This document shows, one piece after another, positions 1-12,239 of a stretch of DNA of 64,000 nucleotides. Where the stretch lies: the NCBI GenBank assembly GCA_037957365.1, contig JARHVA010000122.1, forward strand, positions 6,167,501 through 6,231,500. The letters run 5' to 3'. The first letter of the stretch is position 1, and each line of letters begins with the position of its first letter. Origin of the DNA: Torreya grandis (lineage: Eukaryota > Streptophyta > Pinopsida > Cupressales > Taxaceae). Position numbers and translations under genes: made by a program. The notes beneath the pieces are model-generated. The model did not search any database. It saw only the letters and a list, made by a program, of their open reading frames with translations, and was not told the DNA's origin.

Positions 1-1060
1 GATCATTAGATATCACATAATTTTTCATTATCTTACCGAACTTATATGGCTTATACATTCCTATACTCATGTTTATATCTTACACATTTTCTTTGATATA
101 TTATTATAAATGACATTTTACTAACATATATGCAAGGAATAATGACATTCTTGTTAGAGGTTCTTATATCTCAATACTTCATCTATTTACATTATCTTAC
201 TTAATTTTACTTCTTATTTACTTTTTTTTCTTAATTTTAGAACATTTTCACATGTTCCTTTTAATATTTGAAATATTTACCTAAGTGTTATTAGGGAAAA
301 ATATGGATGAATATGTAATGATTAGGAATGATAAGGGTCAATCAGGGGTGACTAGGGATGATTAGGGACTTTGAGGGTTGATGAGAGAGTGATTAGGGAT
401 GATGACATAGTGACTATGTACAATGAGGAATGATGAGGGAATTATTAGGGATGATAAGGGATAATGAGGGTCGATGAGGGAGTGACTAGGGATGATTAAG
501 GATGATGAGGGTTAATTAGGGATGATGATGGATGATGAAAAAATATAAAATATAAAATATGACTTATAAATTTTATTTTTAATTATAAATTAACAATAAA
601 TATATAAATTATAAAATAGACTAGTGACAAGCATTATAAATTAGAATTTAAGAATACAAATAATAAATTATAATTTATTTAAAAATTAGATTATAATTAG
701 AATATACAAATACAAATACTAAATTAGAAATATATAGTGATTAGGGAAAAGGATGGATGAATATGGAGTGTTTAGGGATGATCTAGGATGATAAAGGATA
801 ATGAGGTTTGATTATGGCATGATTAGGGATTATTAGGGAATATAAGGGTCAATGAGGGAGTGATTAGGGATGATGATGGATGATGACATAGTGACTAGGT
901 AAAATGAAGAATGATGTGGGATTGATTAGGTATGATAAGGGATAATGAGGGTCAATGAGGGAGTGACTAGGTATGATTAGGGATGATGAGGGTTAATTAG
1001 GGAGTGATTAAGGATGATGTTAGATGCTGATAAAATATAAAATATGAATTATAAATTGTA

Positions 1061-1183
1061 TTTTTAATTTTTAATTTTTAATTTTTAATTTCTAATTTCT
1101 AATTTCTAATTTCTAATTTCTAATTTCTAATTTCTAATTTCTAATTTCTAACTTCTAATTTCTAATTTCTAATTTCTAATTTT
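1061..1183. repeat. Heptanucleotide array (TTTCTAA)n / (TTTTTAA)n
   Basis: About 17 uninterrupted 7-bp units: first TTTTTAA, then TTTCTAA, with one CTTCTAA variant. The array lies in the AT spacer of satellite copy 2 and makes that spacer longer than the others. Confidence 0.95.
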
Positions 1184-1267
1184 TGACTAACAATAAAGAT
1201 TTAAATTATAAAATATGACAAGTGACAAGCATTTGAAATTAGAATTTAAAAATAAGAATTAGAATTT

Positions 1268-1280
1268 AAGAATATAAATA
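1268..1280. other. Left target-site duplication of the LINE
   Basis: AAGAATATAAATA here matches AAGAATAAAAATA at 5312-5324 in 12 of 13 positions. The two copies bracket the LINE and lie in what was continuous satellite spacer. Confidence 0.85.
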
Positions 1281-1384
1281 GTCCCCAAAAAAAACTAAAA
1301 AAACAAACAATACCTTTTTGGTTCTAATACTAAAAAACCAAGGCACCACTAACATTCAATACTTTTGACCTATTAGCTTATGTA

Positions 1385-2890
1385 AGGTAATCACCTACAA
1401 AATTGGCTCCTTTATTCTGGTTAAGCACATACAACCTCTTTTTAATTAAATCATTGGGGAGCAAAAGAGGGATTTTATGATAAGTAGACAAATTATCAAT
1501 GGCATTGTCCTAACTCATGAAGTTGTGCATTCCATATTAAAATCTTCAAGGTAGGGTATGATACTCAAAATGGACATGTTGGAGGCTTAAAATCAAATAT
1601 CTTGGTGCTTCCTAATGTAGATTTTAGAAAATCTAGGGTTGAATCATGATACCTAGAAAATTATCTGGAATTGCATTGCCACCCCCAAGTTTTCTATTAT
1701 TATAAATGGGGTACCAAAAGGCTTATTTCTAGTTTCAAGAGGCTTAATATAAGGATACCCCCTCTCTCCATACCTCTTAATCATTCTAGTAGAAACCTTG
1801 GGGAGAAGTTTTAGGAGAACCTACAACCAGAGCCTATTAAATGGTATTTTAGTGGCCCAGAATATAGATCCTTTCACTCATTAATAGTTCACTAATGACA
1901 TTATTATCTTAGGAGATGATTTTTTAGAGGAAGCCAAACTTATTAAATGAATTTTAAATATCTAAAAAAAGATGTCCAAACAATGATTCAAATTTCAAAA
2001 GAGTTTATTTTTCTTCATCAATACACCACCCATTTAGTAGAGAATAATTGCCAAAATCTTTCACTACCAAGTGGGAAAATTATTGGAAAACCACTTAGGC
2101 ATTCCTCTTTTTATGGGAAAAATGGATTCCCAACTTTAGAACCCCTTAATTAATCACATCCAAAGGAAATTAGTGGGCTGGAAAGGACACCTCCTCACAC
2201 AAGCAAGGAAATACCAACTCCTCAAGGCATTTATTTAGAGAATTCCTTTATACCAAATGTCTACCTTCAAAATGTCATCCAATATTACCTCCAAAATTGA
2301 ACAAATCCAAAAAAACTTTTTATAGAGAGGTATTGAAGAATGATTTAGATTCAATCTAGTTACATGGTAAAAAGTCTTTCTCCTAAAAGCTAATGGAGTT
2401 CTTGGCTTGAGAAGCATAAAATCCATGAACATAATTATATTGGAAAAAATGGGTTAGTCCTTGATAAAGGAGAATTGTTAATGGACAAGAATCCTAAAGG
2501 ATAAATACCTATAAGGGGTGAAAGAGGATAACTTCCTATGGGAAGAAGGAGCTATTGACAAATCAAACTTTTAAAAAGCCATAACTAAATGCAAGGATCC
2601 ACTGAAGAGTGGCATCTTATGGAAAATTGGTAATGGTGAGAAAATTAATTTTTGGGAAGATGCTTGGATATGCCCCACCACCTCTCTTCCCAAGGGACTT
2701 GGGTCAGGTGGTATAGGCATCTCAAGAAAAGGTGGGGCTCCAAGATAAAGGATTACTAGGAAATCAAGGAAGGAATGAAGTGTTGGAAAGTCCTCCCTAG
2801 TGAAAATATAACACTGGAAGAATCTCAAGCCATTCAAAACCTCAACCTAGATTTAAGACAGGTCCACATCCCTTCTATCTAGAAGGAAGA
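1385..2890 (+). pseudogene. LINE reverse transcriptase remnant
   Basis: Translation in shifting frames gives recognisable L1-type RT blocks. An N-terminal block around 1420-1535 resembles 'QGGFVPGRQILDGI'. WIRNCIATPKFSIIINGVPKG-like sequence lies near 1665-1715, followed by PLSPYLLIILVETLGRSF (about 1755-1810). The catalytic FADD-type box near 1885-1915 is decayed to FTNDIIILGDD. Downstream are KLVGWKGHLLTQARKYQLLK (about 2170-2225), a thumb segment with 'IEQIQKNFL', and NGEKINFWEDAWI near 2635-2670. Stops occur throughout. Assignment to plant L1-like RT is confident; no function remains. Confidence 0.85.
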
Positions 2891-3017
2891 TCACTTTGCT
2901 AGGAGAGTGAAAGACAAAAACTCCTACTCAGTGGCCTTGGGACATGTTACTGACCTCAATTTGGAAAGCAACTAGAATCTCTAAAAAAACTATTAGGTAA
3001 ACCAACTAACCCCCAGG

Positions 3018-3935
3018 GTTAATTTATTTTTTTGGCTTGTGGCATAGAATAAAATTTTGATAGTGGATAACTTAGCCAAAAGGGGATTGATTGTCCCCAA
3101 TAGGTGCCCAATCTATTCAAGTGAAGAATATTCTATTCACCATCTTTTTATTAAATACCCCCTTAGTCTAACTTTCTTTAACTAGTTATTAAATCACCTC
3201 AACATGGCCTAGGTGTAATATAATCCCCCTAAAATATACCTTTCCTAGTTTTCCTTTGGCATCTTGCCCTTCCTCATTGGTTCTAGTGCATATGGATATT
3301 TTTCAATGATGGTCTCTTTCTCAATAAAAGGAACCAGATGAAGGATATCTTCCCCCACCTCTACCAAACCAATTCAAAAAATGGGAAAGCTTTCCTAGCT
3401 AAAGACAAAGATCCTTCCCTCCTCAGTCTTACTCATTCTAAAAAAAATAAGATCTCCAATAAGTTTTATGTTCTCCCTAAAAATATTTAATTTACAAGCA
3501 CACTAAATAGAAGGCTCCTCTAGATGGTTGGGTGAAACTTAATTTTGATGGTACCTATAAGGGAAACCCAAGTTCAATATGGGGAGGAGGTATTATAAAT
3601 AAATCTAAATGGAGATGTTGGTAGTGTATGTGGGACCCATGGGCAATAAAAAAACCACCTAGCTGAGGCTAAGGTGGCCCTCTGGGGCTTACAGTTGGCA
3701 TCAAGCATCAACCTTAATAAGATCATTGTATATGGAGATTCATTAAACATCCTTAATGTTTTGGAAGGAAAAAATATACCCTACCATACTTTTAAGGGCA
3801 TCATTGATGATATGAATCATCTTCTAAAGGGTATACCTCACTTCCAACTCATACACACTTATAGGGAAGGAAATGGGGTAGATGAACTCCTTACCAGCAT
3901 TGGAGTTGATCTCCACATTTTAACTAACTATCAAG
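3018..3935 (+). pseudogene. LINE C-terminal zf-RVT and RNase H remnant
   Basis: From 3018 to 3170 the translation reads like the plant zf-RVT domain (FFWLVA.NKILIVDNLAKRG, then SSEEYSIHHLF). RNase H starts at about 3528 with WVKLNFDGTYKGNP (first Asp at 3547). It continues with AEAKVALWGLQLA (Glu, about 3665), VYGDSLNIL (Asp, about 3735) and EGNGVDELL (Asp, about 3875). All four acidic positions are visible, though a frame change and stops separate the first from the rest. An RNase H after zf-RVT is typical of plant L1 elements. Confidence 0.85.
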
Positions 3936-5311
3936 ATGCAAGCATCATCACATATAATGTTTCTAATGTCATCCATACCGAACGTACCAATGCATATTAA
4001 AAAACCATCTTTCCACATGTGCATGACCTCACCTTGATGGGGTGGATCTTAATTAAACTAATCCATAATCATTTCAAAAGAAGGGGTCTTAATTATTTTT
4101 ACAATATTTTAGTGGGACTTCCTACCCATTTATACCTCATTCATTTTTTCCCCATAGAGACATCACTAAAATGTCATGTGCAAGAACCAAGGAAATCAAG
4201 GACCAGTTAAAAAATCAAGAGTCCCTAAAAATTTTTTTATAACAAATGATTTTGTGTGGATGGATAAAAAAGGATTCCCATGAGCTGATCTCCTATAATA
4301 CTATCTTAACATTTTACTTTAGATCATGTGATACATGACACTCAAAGGTAAATATACACTAATATTTTCACACCATTTTTTTCTTCTTAATCATTTTATT
4401 GGGTTCAAAATCAATCTTCCCTATTTCCTTCTTAATTCCCTTGAGATTAATGTCTTGCTTTACCTTGTGAATGATACCAATCCCATACTTCACCAAGGTC
4501 TAATTCTCCTTTTGTTAAGCACGACCAAGCCCTTTTAGCCTAAGAGGTTCCCCCCATGGGTTCCTATTCTAGGGAGGAATACCTAATGGAGGATCCTATC
4601 GAGGGATCCCACCAGCCTTCTGACTACACCCTCTAGAAAACTTTATCATATTCCCCCCATATGACTTCCCTCTCAAATTATTATTTATCCCCAAACTAAA
4701 ATATATTGAAATAGGGACCCCTATAAAATCAACATGTAAATGTAAATCCATGGTTATGGAGGAGTTTTAAAGAAAAAAATAGTTGCTATAAAACTTTAAC
4801 TTGAAGGTGCAACAAGCAAGGTTTGTCCTAGACAAACTCATCTAGGATTGGAATGCATTACAAAGATAAGCCAAAGCAATAGTTCAATATTTTATTCAAT
4901 TTTATTAGGCCCCATAATCCCCTACTATAAAATCACTAAAGGTTTTAAAATCTCCTCCTCAGGGCTTCCCCAAAGGGGTCCCCCCTAAACAGTCTCCCAT
5001 GTAAGCAAGGAAAAAATGCCCTAGAATGATCTTCCCTGGTTTAGTGGTTAAAGGCCCTGGGAATTACACTTGGACCAAAGTTTTAAAGGAAAAATTGACC
5101 ATCCTAGTGAAGGATACTATTTTTGTTGATTTTCTTAGGAGGGAGCTTCCTCTTGGTTCTATTATGGTTTCTTATTTTTGTTTTCCTTCTAAGTAGAGTT
5201 ACTCTTTCTTTTTTGACTTCTTAGCCTAGGTTAGCCTGTTAAAACTTTTGTAATGCACTCTTATGGTTTTGGGTCCCTAGAAAACTTAGATTTTATCATA
5301 TCAAATTAAAA
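3936..5311 (+). other. LINE 3' region without recognisable domains
   Basis: About 1.4 kb follows RNase H up to the A-rich end at 5311. I find no known domain; short ORFs at 4019 and 4335 look accidental. It is probably a long 3' UTR, but a second nested fragment cannot be excluded. Confidence 0.5.
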
Positions 5312-6062
5312 AAGAATAAAAATAATAAATTAGAAACTATAATTTATTCAAAAATTAGATTAGAATTAGAATTTAGAAATATAAATAATAAATTAGAAAT
5401 GTAGAGTGATTAAGGAAAAGGATGGATTAATATGGAGTGATTAGGGATGATCAAGGATGATGAGGGTCAATCAAGGGGTGGATAGGGATGATTATGGATG
5501 CTTAAGGTTGATTAGGTATGATGATGGATGATGACATAGTGACTAGGTACAATGAGGAATGATGAGGGACTAATTAGGGATAATAAGGGACAATGAGGGT
5601 CAATGAGGGGGTGATTAGGGATGATTAGGGATGATGAGGGTTAATTAGGGAATGATTATGGATAATTATGGTTGATGAAAAAATATAAATTATAAATGTT
5701 ATTTATAATTTATAATTATAAATTAATAATAAATATTTAAATTATAAAATATAACTGGTGATAAACATTATAAATTACAATTTGAGAATAGGAATTTGAA
5801 TTTAAAAAGTAAATTAGAAAATATAATTTATTAAAAAATTAGATTAGAATTATAATTTAAAAATAAAAATAATAAATTATAAATATAGAGTGATAAAGGA
5901 AAGGTATGGATGAATATGGAGTGATTAGAGATGATCAGGGATTATATGAGACTATGAGGGTCAATTAGGGGGTGACTAGGGATGATTAAGGATGACAAGG
6001 TTTGATGAGGGAGTGATTAGGGATGATGACATAGTGACTATGTATAATGAGGAATGATGAGG
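5312..6062. repeat. Compound satellite, copies 3-4
   Basis: The same family as 284-1280, resuming directly after the LINE. Units start at 5404 and 5889 (485 bp apart) with the same AGTGATTAAGGAAAAGG / AGTGATAAAGGAAAGG opening. The array stops abruptly at about 6062, in the middle of the minisatellite block. Confidence 0.85.
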
Positions 6063-7371
6063 TTATAATTAAATTATATTATTTTATAATTATATGTTAT
6101 ATTAAGTTAAAATTTAGATAACAATAGCTATGATTGTTAACATGTAAAAAATAGGCATTTGATGGAGATAATAGATTATAGATATTACTCTGACACCATC
6201 TAGACCCTATTTGGGTTGCATGATGATGGGTATTGGTTAAGTTGGGAATACATTTGGTCACATTAAAATTAAAAAGTATGTGATTAACATTGAATAATGT
6301 GATTCAATTATTCATAATCACTATCATTAATGCTTATGGTCAAATTTGACCTATGAGTGTTTTTTCTCCATATTAGGTATGCTCCTTATTAGTTTACAAC
6401 ATTGTGGGATTAATTGTAAATAAAAAATTAACAATTTTGTCATGTCCAAGAGAGAGTGCCAATGAATAATTTGGTATCATGGTCTGCTAGGGATCTCGTA
6501 CCACCTATCTTTGACTACTAGTGTATTGTTGGTCACATTACATTATTACCACCACCTTACTTAAAATGTAATGGTATATTAAATGTTCTTATTTTTATAT
6601 TATGATGACATTTTTGAATTAATTGAGAAAAATTAAATAAAAATAATAATTAAATATAATAAATGTTATTCCAACCATGTCATTTTCTAATTAAAGGACC
6701 TAGCTAGGGTCAAGTTAAGTCAAAGGGGAAGTTAAAAGCATGGGGAACATGTCTATTTTTTAAAATAAATATAATAAATCATTTATTTTCCTCATAAAAT
6801 TATAATGGCACCAATAAACATTTTCTTTGATTTTTGTGACATGTGCAAGTAGGAGAAGTGTGGATTGGGAATAAAGACACCAAGTGGGATGTTGCACAAT
6901 TTTTGGCAAGGAGTTTTTTTTTTACTTGGGAATGAAGACAACAAGTGGGATGTGGCACAAATTTTTTCCAAGGGGAGACTAATATTCACATAGTATTATT
7001 TTTTGGTTTGGAGGGAATGAGAAGGAAGAAGGAAAATACATGGAGAAGAGGTAGGAAAAAATGCAGCCAAGGCAGATGTGTAGACCCTAGCCACACCCAT
7101 CTCTTGGAAAGGATATTAATTTAATTTTGAATCAATTATGAGATGATAAAATTTAAAGGAGAGGACATTTTTGAACTTGAAAATCTCTACCGAGTAAGAT
7201 GAAATTATCCATGTTTATTAAAATTTATTGTGTAATGTATGGCACCATATTGAAAGATTTACAATGGATTATGCATGTATCTTTTTGTGGGGTTTTGTAC
7301 ATCATTATAATAATGAAATTTTAAAATCCATGACTGATAACATACCCTTACATGTTTGGGTTAAAACTTAC
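6063..7371. other. No gene recognised; one local duplication
   Basis: AT-rich unique-looking sequence. The only structure seen is a direct repeat of about 47 bp, at 6865-6911 and 6926-6972, sharing CAAGTGGGATGT. Short ORFs here have no recognisable content. Confidence 0.6.
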
Positions 7372-7491
7372 CTTGGTATAGATATGCATACTTGTGAAGG
7401 CTGATTTTTATCTTAGTATGGATATGCATACTAGTGAAGGTATGATTTTTATCTTGGTATGGATATGCATATTTGTGAAGGTATGATATGG
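7372..7491. repeat. 40-bp tandem repeat, three copies
   Basis: Units at 7372-7411, 7412-7452 and 7453-7491 share CTTGGTATGGATATGCATAC and GTGAAGGTATGATTTTTAT. The minus-strand ORF across it (7361-7555) is made by the repeat and is not considered a gene. Confidence 0.9.
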
Positions 7492-9130
7492 TTGGGTTAA
7501 AAATTACATTCATATTATTAAAAAAACAAACCTCCACATGGATGTAATCACACATTTAATGATGAAGTTCATACCTGGAAAGGCTAAGTTTAAACATTGG
7601 TATTATTGGGAATACATTTTTAAGGGTTATTTGAGACATTGGTATGGTTTTTCATGCATAAGATAATGTTGATTTGAACAATGGTATGATTTTGAGTATA
7701 CTTATCATTCAAACACAATAAAAAACTTTACACTCACAAGGATAAATTATCATTATATATTCCATATTCAGTATGACATTAATAAACAAACAGGAAAACC
7801 TCATAAATTATTAACCCAAAATGTACCAGTTTAAAAATCCTTCAATGATTATAGTAATTTTAATCTATAATCTATAATTTGTAATTTATAAATGTGATTT
7901 TATAATTTTTAATCATCTAAAATAAAAATTAAAAATTCAAATTTATATATTATCATTATAAATTATAATTAAAAATCATAAATTAAATATTAAAATTAAA
8001 ATTAAATTCTAATCACAAATTCAAATTTGACAATTTTAATTATAATTTAAATTTTATAAAATAATATAATTTCATTACTAATAAATTATAATTTATAATT
8101 TATATTTTTAAATTCTAATCTAATTTATAAATGATAACTCATAATTTTTGAATTTACAACTTATAACATAATTTGTTCTTGATAATTTATAATTGGTAAC
8201 TTAATACAATTATAAATTATAAAATAATTTAATTTAATTATTTATAAATTATAATTTATTATTTGTATTTTTTAATTCTATTTCTAGTATCATTTATAAA
8301 ATATTATAAATCATACTATAATTTATACTATGATAATTTATAATTTGTAATTATTAATTTTAATTTATAATCTATAATTTATAAATCTAATTTTATAATT
8401 TGTAAATATCTAAAATTAAAATAAAAAATTCAAATTGATATATTATAATTATAAATCATAAATCAAATTTATAAATTATAATTATAAATCATAAATTAAA
8501 TATTTAAAATTTAAAATTTAAAATTTAAAATTTAAAATTTAAAATTTAAAATTTAAAATTAAAAATTAAAAATTAAAAATTAAATAAAAGTAAAATCATA
8601 AATTCAAGTGACATTAGGAACAATGGTGGATTAAACCATGCATGATAAGCATATTATGTTATATGCATGGTTATGATGGTTTATTATTAATATGGATGGA
8701 TTATGCACAAATGAACAACTGTGCATGTACTTGTAGATGACTTCATCTAAAGTTATGTGCATACTTGCATCTATGGTTTAACCAAGTGGATAGTGGTAGT
8801 TGGATTACTACCTTGAGATATCTCATTAAATCATTTATTGGATAGATTCATAATATATGGACACATGGATCACTTATGATGTCATGTAATTGGTGAAATT
8901 TATGACTAAAATGAACTAATTATGTAGTGGATACATGCAATACATGTAGATTTTATGATTCATTGTGTGTCATAGAACTTCATTAGGCCTTGATCCCATT
9001 TACGGGTATGTATGGAAACCTTGAATGTGTGATAAAATATTACATTCATTGTGGGTTATCTCTATACCTTGGTATAAAGGACCAAATAATTCATTGGAAC
9101 CCAAGATTACTTCTGATTAAATATTGTAAT
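7492..9130. other. Extreme AT-rich tract, no gene; heptamer repeat inside
   Basis: From 7860 to 8600 the sequence is almost only A and T, built of TAATTTATAA-like words. An ordered heptamer run lies at 8502-8584 (TTTAAAA units grading into TTAAAAA). From 8600 to 9130 composition returns to normal, with no ORF or known element. Confidence 0.7.
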
Positions 9131-9912
9131 TTGAATAAGTATAACTAATGAATGTGTAGAACAAGTCTTATGACTCTGTGAAGTCTTAAAGTGCAAAGCT
9201 TGATGAATGGACAATAATGTAAATGGATTTTAGCATAAATGTAATTAATAAAATGATTAAATTTGATCACATGTGTGATGTCAAAAATAGAAAAGAGTTA
9301 TGTGAAATAGATTAATGAATTACAATATGTTGAACTACCCTAACTAATGAGTACTTGCTTATAAAACTAAAAAACTAATTCATAAGTTATAATATCCCAA
9401 TTAACTAATGAGGTAATAATCATATTAAAAGCACCTATAATGATATTTTGATTATATGTAAAAGCTATAAATGATAATTGAAACAAAGATGCAAATTAAG
9501 TGAATAAATCATAACACCATTTGAACTAGTATAATTGATGAATGTGGAAAACAAGTCTTATGACTCAGTAAAGTCTTAAATTGCCAAGTTTGATGCATGG
9601 ATAGTAATGTAAATGGATTTTGGTATAATAGTAATTAATATAATGATTAAATTTTCTCACATGTATGATATCAAAAATAGAAAAGAACTATGTGGAATAG
9701 GTTAATTAATTACAATATGTTTAACTACCCTAACAAATGAGTATTTGCTTCTAAAACTAAAAAACTAATTTATGATTTATAATATCCAAATTAACTAATG
9801 AGGTAATAATATGATATTAAAATTACTTGTAACAATATTATGATTATATGGAAAAACTAGAATTGATCATTGAAACATAGATACAAATTTAGTGAATAAA
9901 TCATAACACCAT
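9131..9912. repeat. Tandem duplication of a 390-bp segment
   Basis: Copy 1 is 9131-9520 and copy 2 is 9521-9912. Both open with TTGAA(T/C)(A/T)AGTATAA and close with TCATAACACCAT. They align end to end at roughly 85% identity by eye, with few indels. Neither copy has an ORF. Confidence 0.9.
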
Positions 9913-10358
9913 GATAGGGCCTTAACGCAGGTTATAAGGTATGTGGTTATAAATGGCCAAAAAATCTAAAGAGTATGTTTAACTATGAAAACAAAATGTA
10001 AAAAAATGATGAATTAAAGGGATATCTAGTCATTGGATTCATCTATATGTCAAGATAACTTAGGTCTATGACATTGCATTCAATACTAAGACTCCCTTTT
10101 ATGATGAAATAAATCAGTGGGTAACACCCCTAATGAGAGAAAGGGTTAGTAACTATAAGAGCCTTCAATAAGCTCATGGAAATTTATTTGCTCATGCCTT
10201 GATTGGGTGGGATAAGCCTTTTATTTCATAAAAGAACTAATGCATGGTTTCAATAGAATAGAAGCAATCTAAATTAATATTTGAGTATAATATAATATTT
10301 TAGATTATGATAAGATTACATTGAAGGTTATTTTAATATCTTAAAAGTAAATCTAGGA
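9913..10358. other. No gene recognised
   Basis: Ordinary AT-rich sequence between the 390-bp duplication and the palindromic satellite. No domain or repeat is seen. Confidence 0.6.
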
Positions 10359-12235
10359 GATACCTTGAAGGATCCTTGTAATACCTTGAAGTTATAAAAA
10401 AGAACCATTAAGTTGTCTTGTATGAGATATCTTGAAGCTATTATAATGAACTATCTTCAAGGTATCTCCTATAATATGCCTTGAAGGTATTTCAAGGACC
10501 TTTAACGTATATCCTATGAGATACCTTAATTGTATTACAAGGACTAGAAGATACATTGATGGTTTTTGTAATACCTTCAAGGTATATCTTAGGAGATACC
10601 TTGAATGATCCTTATAATATCTTGAAGGTATACAAAGGAACCATTAAGGTGTCTCGTAGGAGATACCTTGAAGTTATTATAAGGAACTATTTTTAAGGTA
10701 TCTCCTATAAGATGTTTTGAAGGTATTTCAAGGACCTTTAAGGTGTCTCCTACAAGATACCTTGAATGTATTACAAGGACTAGAAGATACCTTTAAGGTT
10801 TTTGTAATACCTTCAAGGTATCTCATATGAGATACCTTGAAGGATCCTTGTAATACCTTGAAGGTATAAAAAGGAACTATTAAGGTGTCAAATAAGATAT
10901 ACCTTGAAGGTATTCCAAGGAACTAACTTCAAGGTTAAGGTATCTCTTATGAGATACCTTGAATGTATTACAAGGACTAGGAGGTAACTTGAATGTTTTT
11001 GTAATACCTTCAAGGTATATCCAAGGATCTCTTTAATACCTTTAAGGTATAAAAATTAACCATTAAGGTGTCTCATAGGAGATACCTTGAAGGTATTACA
11101 AGGAACTAGCTTTAAATTATATCTTATAAGATGCCTTGAATGTAATTCAATGACCTTTAAGGTATATCTTATGAGATACCTTGAAGGTTTTTGTAATACC
11201 TTCAAGGTATCTCTTAGGAAATAAATTTAAGGATCCTTGTAATACCTTGAAGGTATAAAAATTAACCATTAATTTGTGTAGTAAGAGAGACCTTGAAGGT
11301 ATTTCAAGGAACTAGCTTCAAGGTATCTCCTATTAGATACCTTGAAGGTATTTCAAGGTATCTCTTATTAGATACCTTGAAGGTATTTCAAGAACCTTTA
11401 AGGTATCTCCTATGATATACCTTGAAAGTATTACAAGGAACTTCATGGAGAGATATTCAAGGTATGAAGGTATTATAATGAACTTCAAGGTATCTCCTTA
11501 GAGGTCAATACCCAACTTCAATATATCTCCTAGAATATGCCTTAAAGGTATTCCAAGAACATGAAAGGTATCTCTTATGAAATACCTTGAATGTATTATA
11601 ATTACCTTTGAGGAGAGATATTTAAGGTATTAAAAGTAACTTCAAGGTATCTCCTTGAAGGTCCTTCTAATACCTCTAAAATATCTCCTATGTACGAAGG
11701 GTTGTGTAATATCCTCAAGCTATCTGCTACTTATGAAATTCCTTGTAATTCCTTCAAAATATATAATAATAGTTATAACATGTAAATTTAAGGTATATCA
11801 TTCAATCTTAGTTTAATACCTTCAATTTATCTCTTCAAAGCTCATTAGAATATCTTCAAATTAGCTCTTATGTAAGAAGTTATTTATAATACCTTCAAGG
11901 TATCTCCTAGATATGAATGTTTTTGTACTACCTTAAAGTTATCTTCTAGGAGATATATTTAATGTAATGCAATGAACTTCATATCTAGGAGATATTTTTG
12001 AGGTAATATAATGACATTCATGGAACTTCAACATATCTCCTAAGAATGAAGGAGATACCTTGAAGTATGATGAACATCCTCATAATTTCATCAATATATT
12101 TCTTAGGTGTGAAGGATATACCTCCTATGGGATACCTTGATTGTATTACAAGGACCTTCATAGAAATGATATACCTTGATGATATTACAAAGACATTTAA
12201 GATATCTCCTTCATGATGTAGGAACATTAGGATAT
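10359..12235. repeat. Near-palindromic satellite, array A, 236-bp higher-order repeat
   Basis: The array is built of ATACCTTGAAGGTAT (a palindrome except for its centre) and GGTATCTCCTATGAGATACC (a near-perfect inverted repeat), joined by TTACAAGGA and TAAAAAGGAACC links. Higher-order copies start with GATACCTTGAAGGATCC at 10359, 10595 and 10831, exactly 236 bp apart twice. Shortened copies start at about 11021 and 11218. After about 11460 the order degrades and only isolated cores remain to about 12235. There are dozens of potential hairpins and no coding capacity. Confidence 0.92.
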
Positions 12236-12239
12236 GTTC

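Larger units (their letters stand above)
284..1280. repeat. Compound satellite, copies 1-2 (ATTAGGG-rich block plus AT spacer)
   Basis: Two units begin at 284 and 736 (452 bp apart), each opening with a variant of AGTGATTAGGGAAAAGGATG. Each has about 250-280 bp of degenerate GATTAGGGATGA / GATGAGGGTCAATGAGGG repeats and then an AT-only spacer of TAAATTAGAA-like words. The family resumes at 5312 after a LINE insertion. ATTAGGG resembles the plant telomere repeat TTTAGGG, but the block is a degenerate 10-12-bp minisatellite and not a telomere array. No coding potential is seen. Confidence 0.85.
1281..5311 (+). mobile_element. 5'-truncated LINE (L1-like non-LTR retrotransposon)
   Basis: About 4.03 kb, plus strand, ending in A-rich sequence. 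It is bounded by a 13-bp target-site duplication and inserted into the compound satellite. Reading-frame remnants in order are the RT fingers/palm, RT thumb and connection, a zf-RVT type domain, and RNase H with its acidic residues. The apurinic endonuclease and the first RT segment are absent. A 5' truncation with a TSD is the usual outcome of target-primed reverse transcription. All frames are broken by stops and shifts, so the copy is dead. Confidence 0.9.

Noticed and set aside
3674..4000. 108-codon ORF as an independent gene
   Set aside because: It is the RNase H domain of the LINE in its least damaged frame, not a separate gene.
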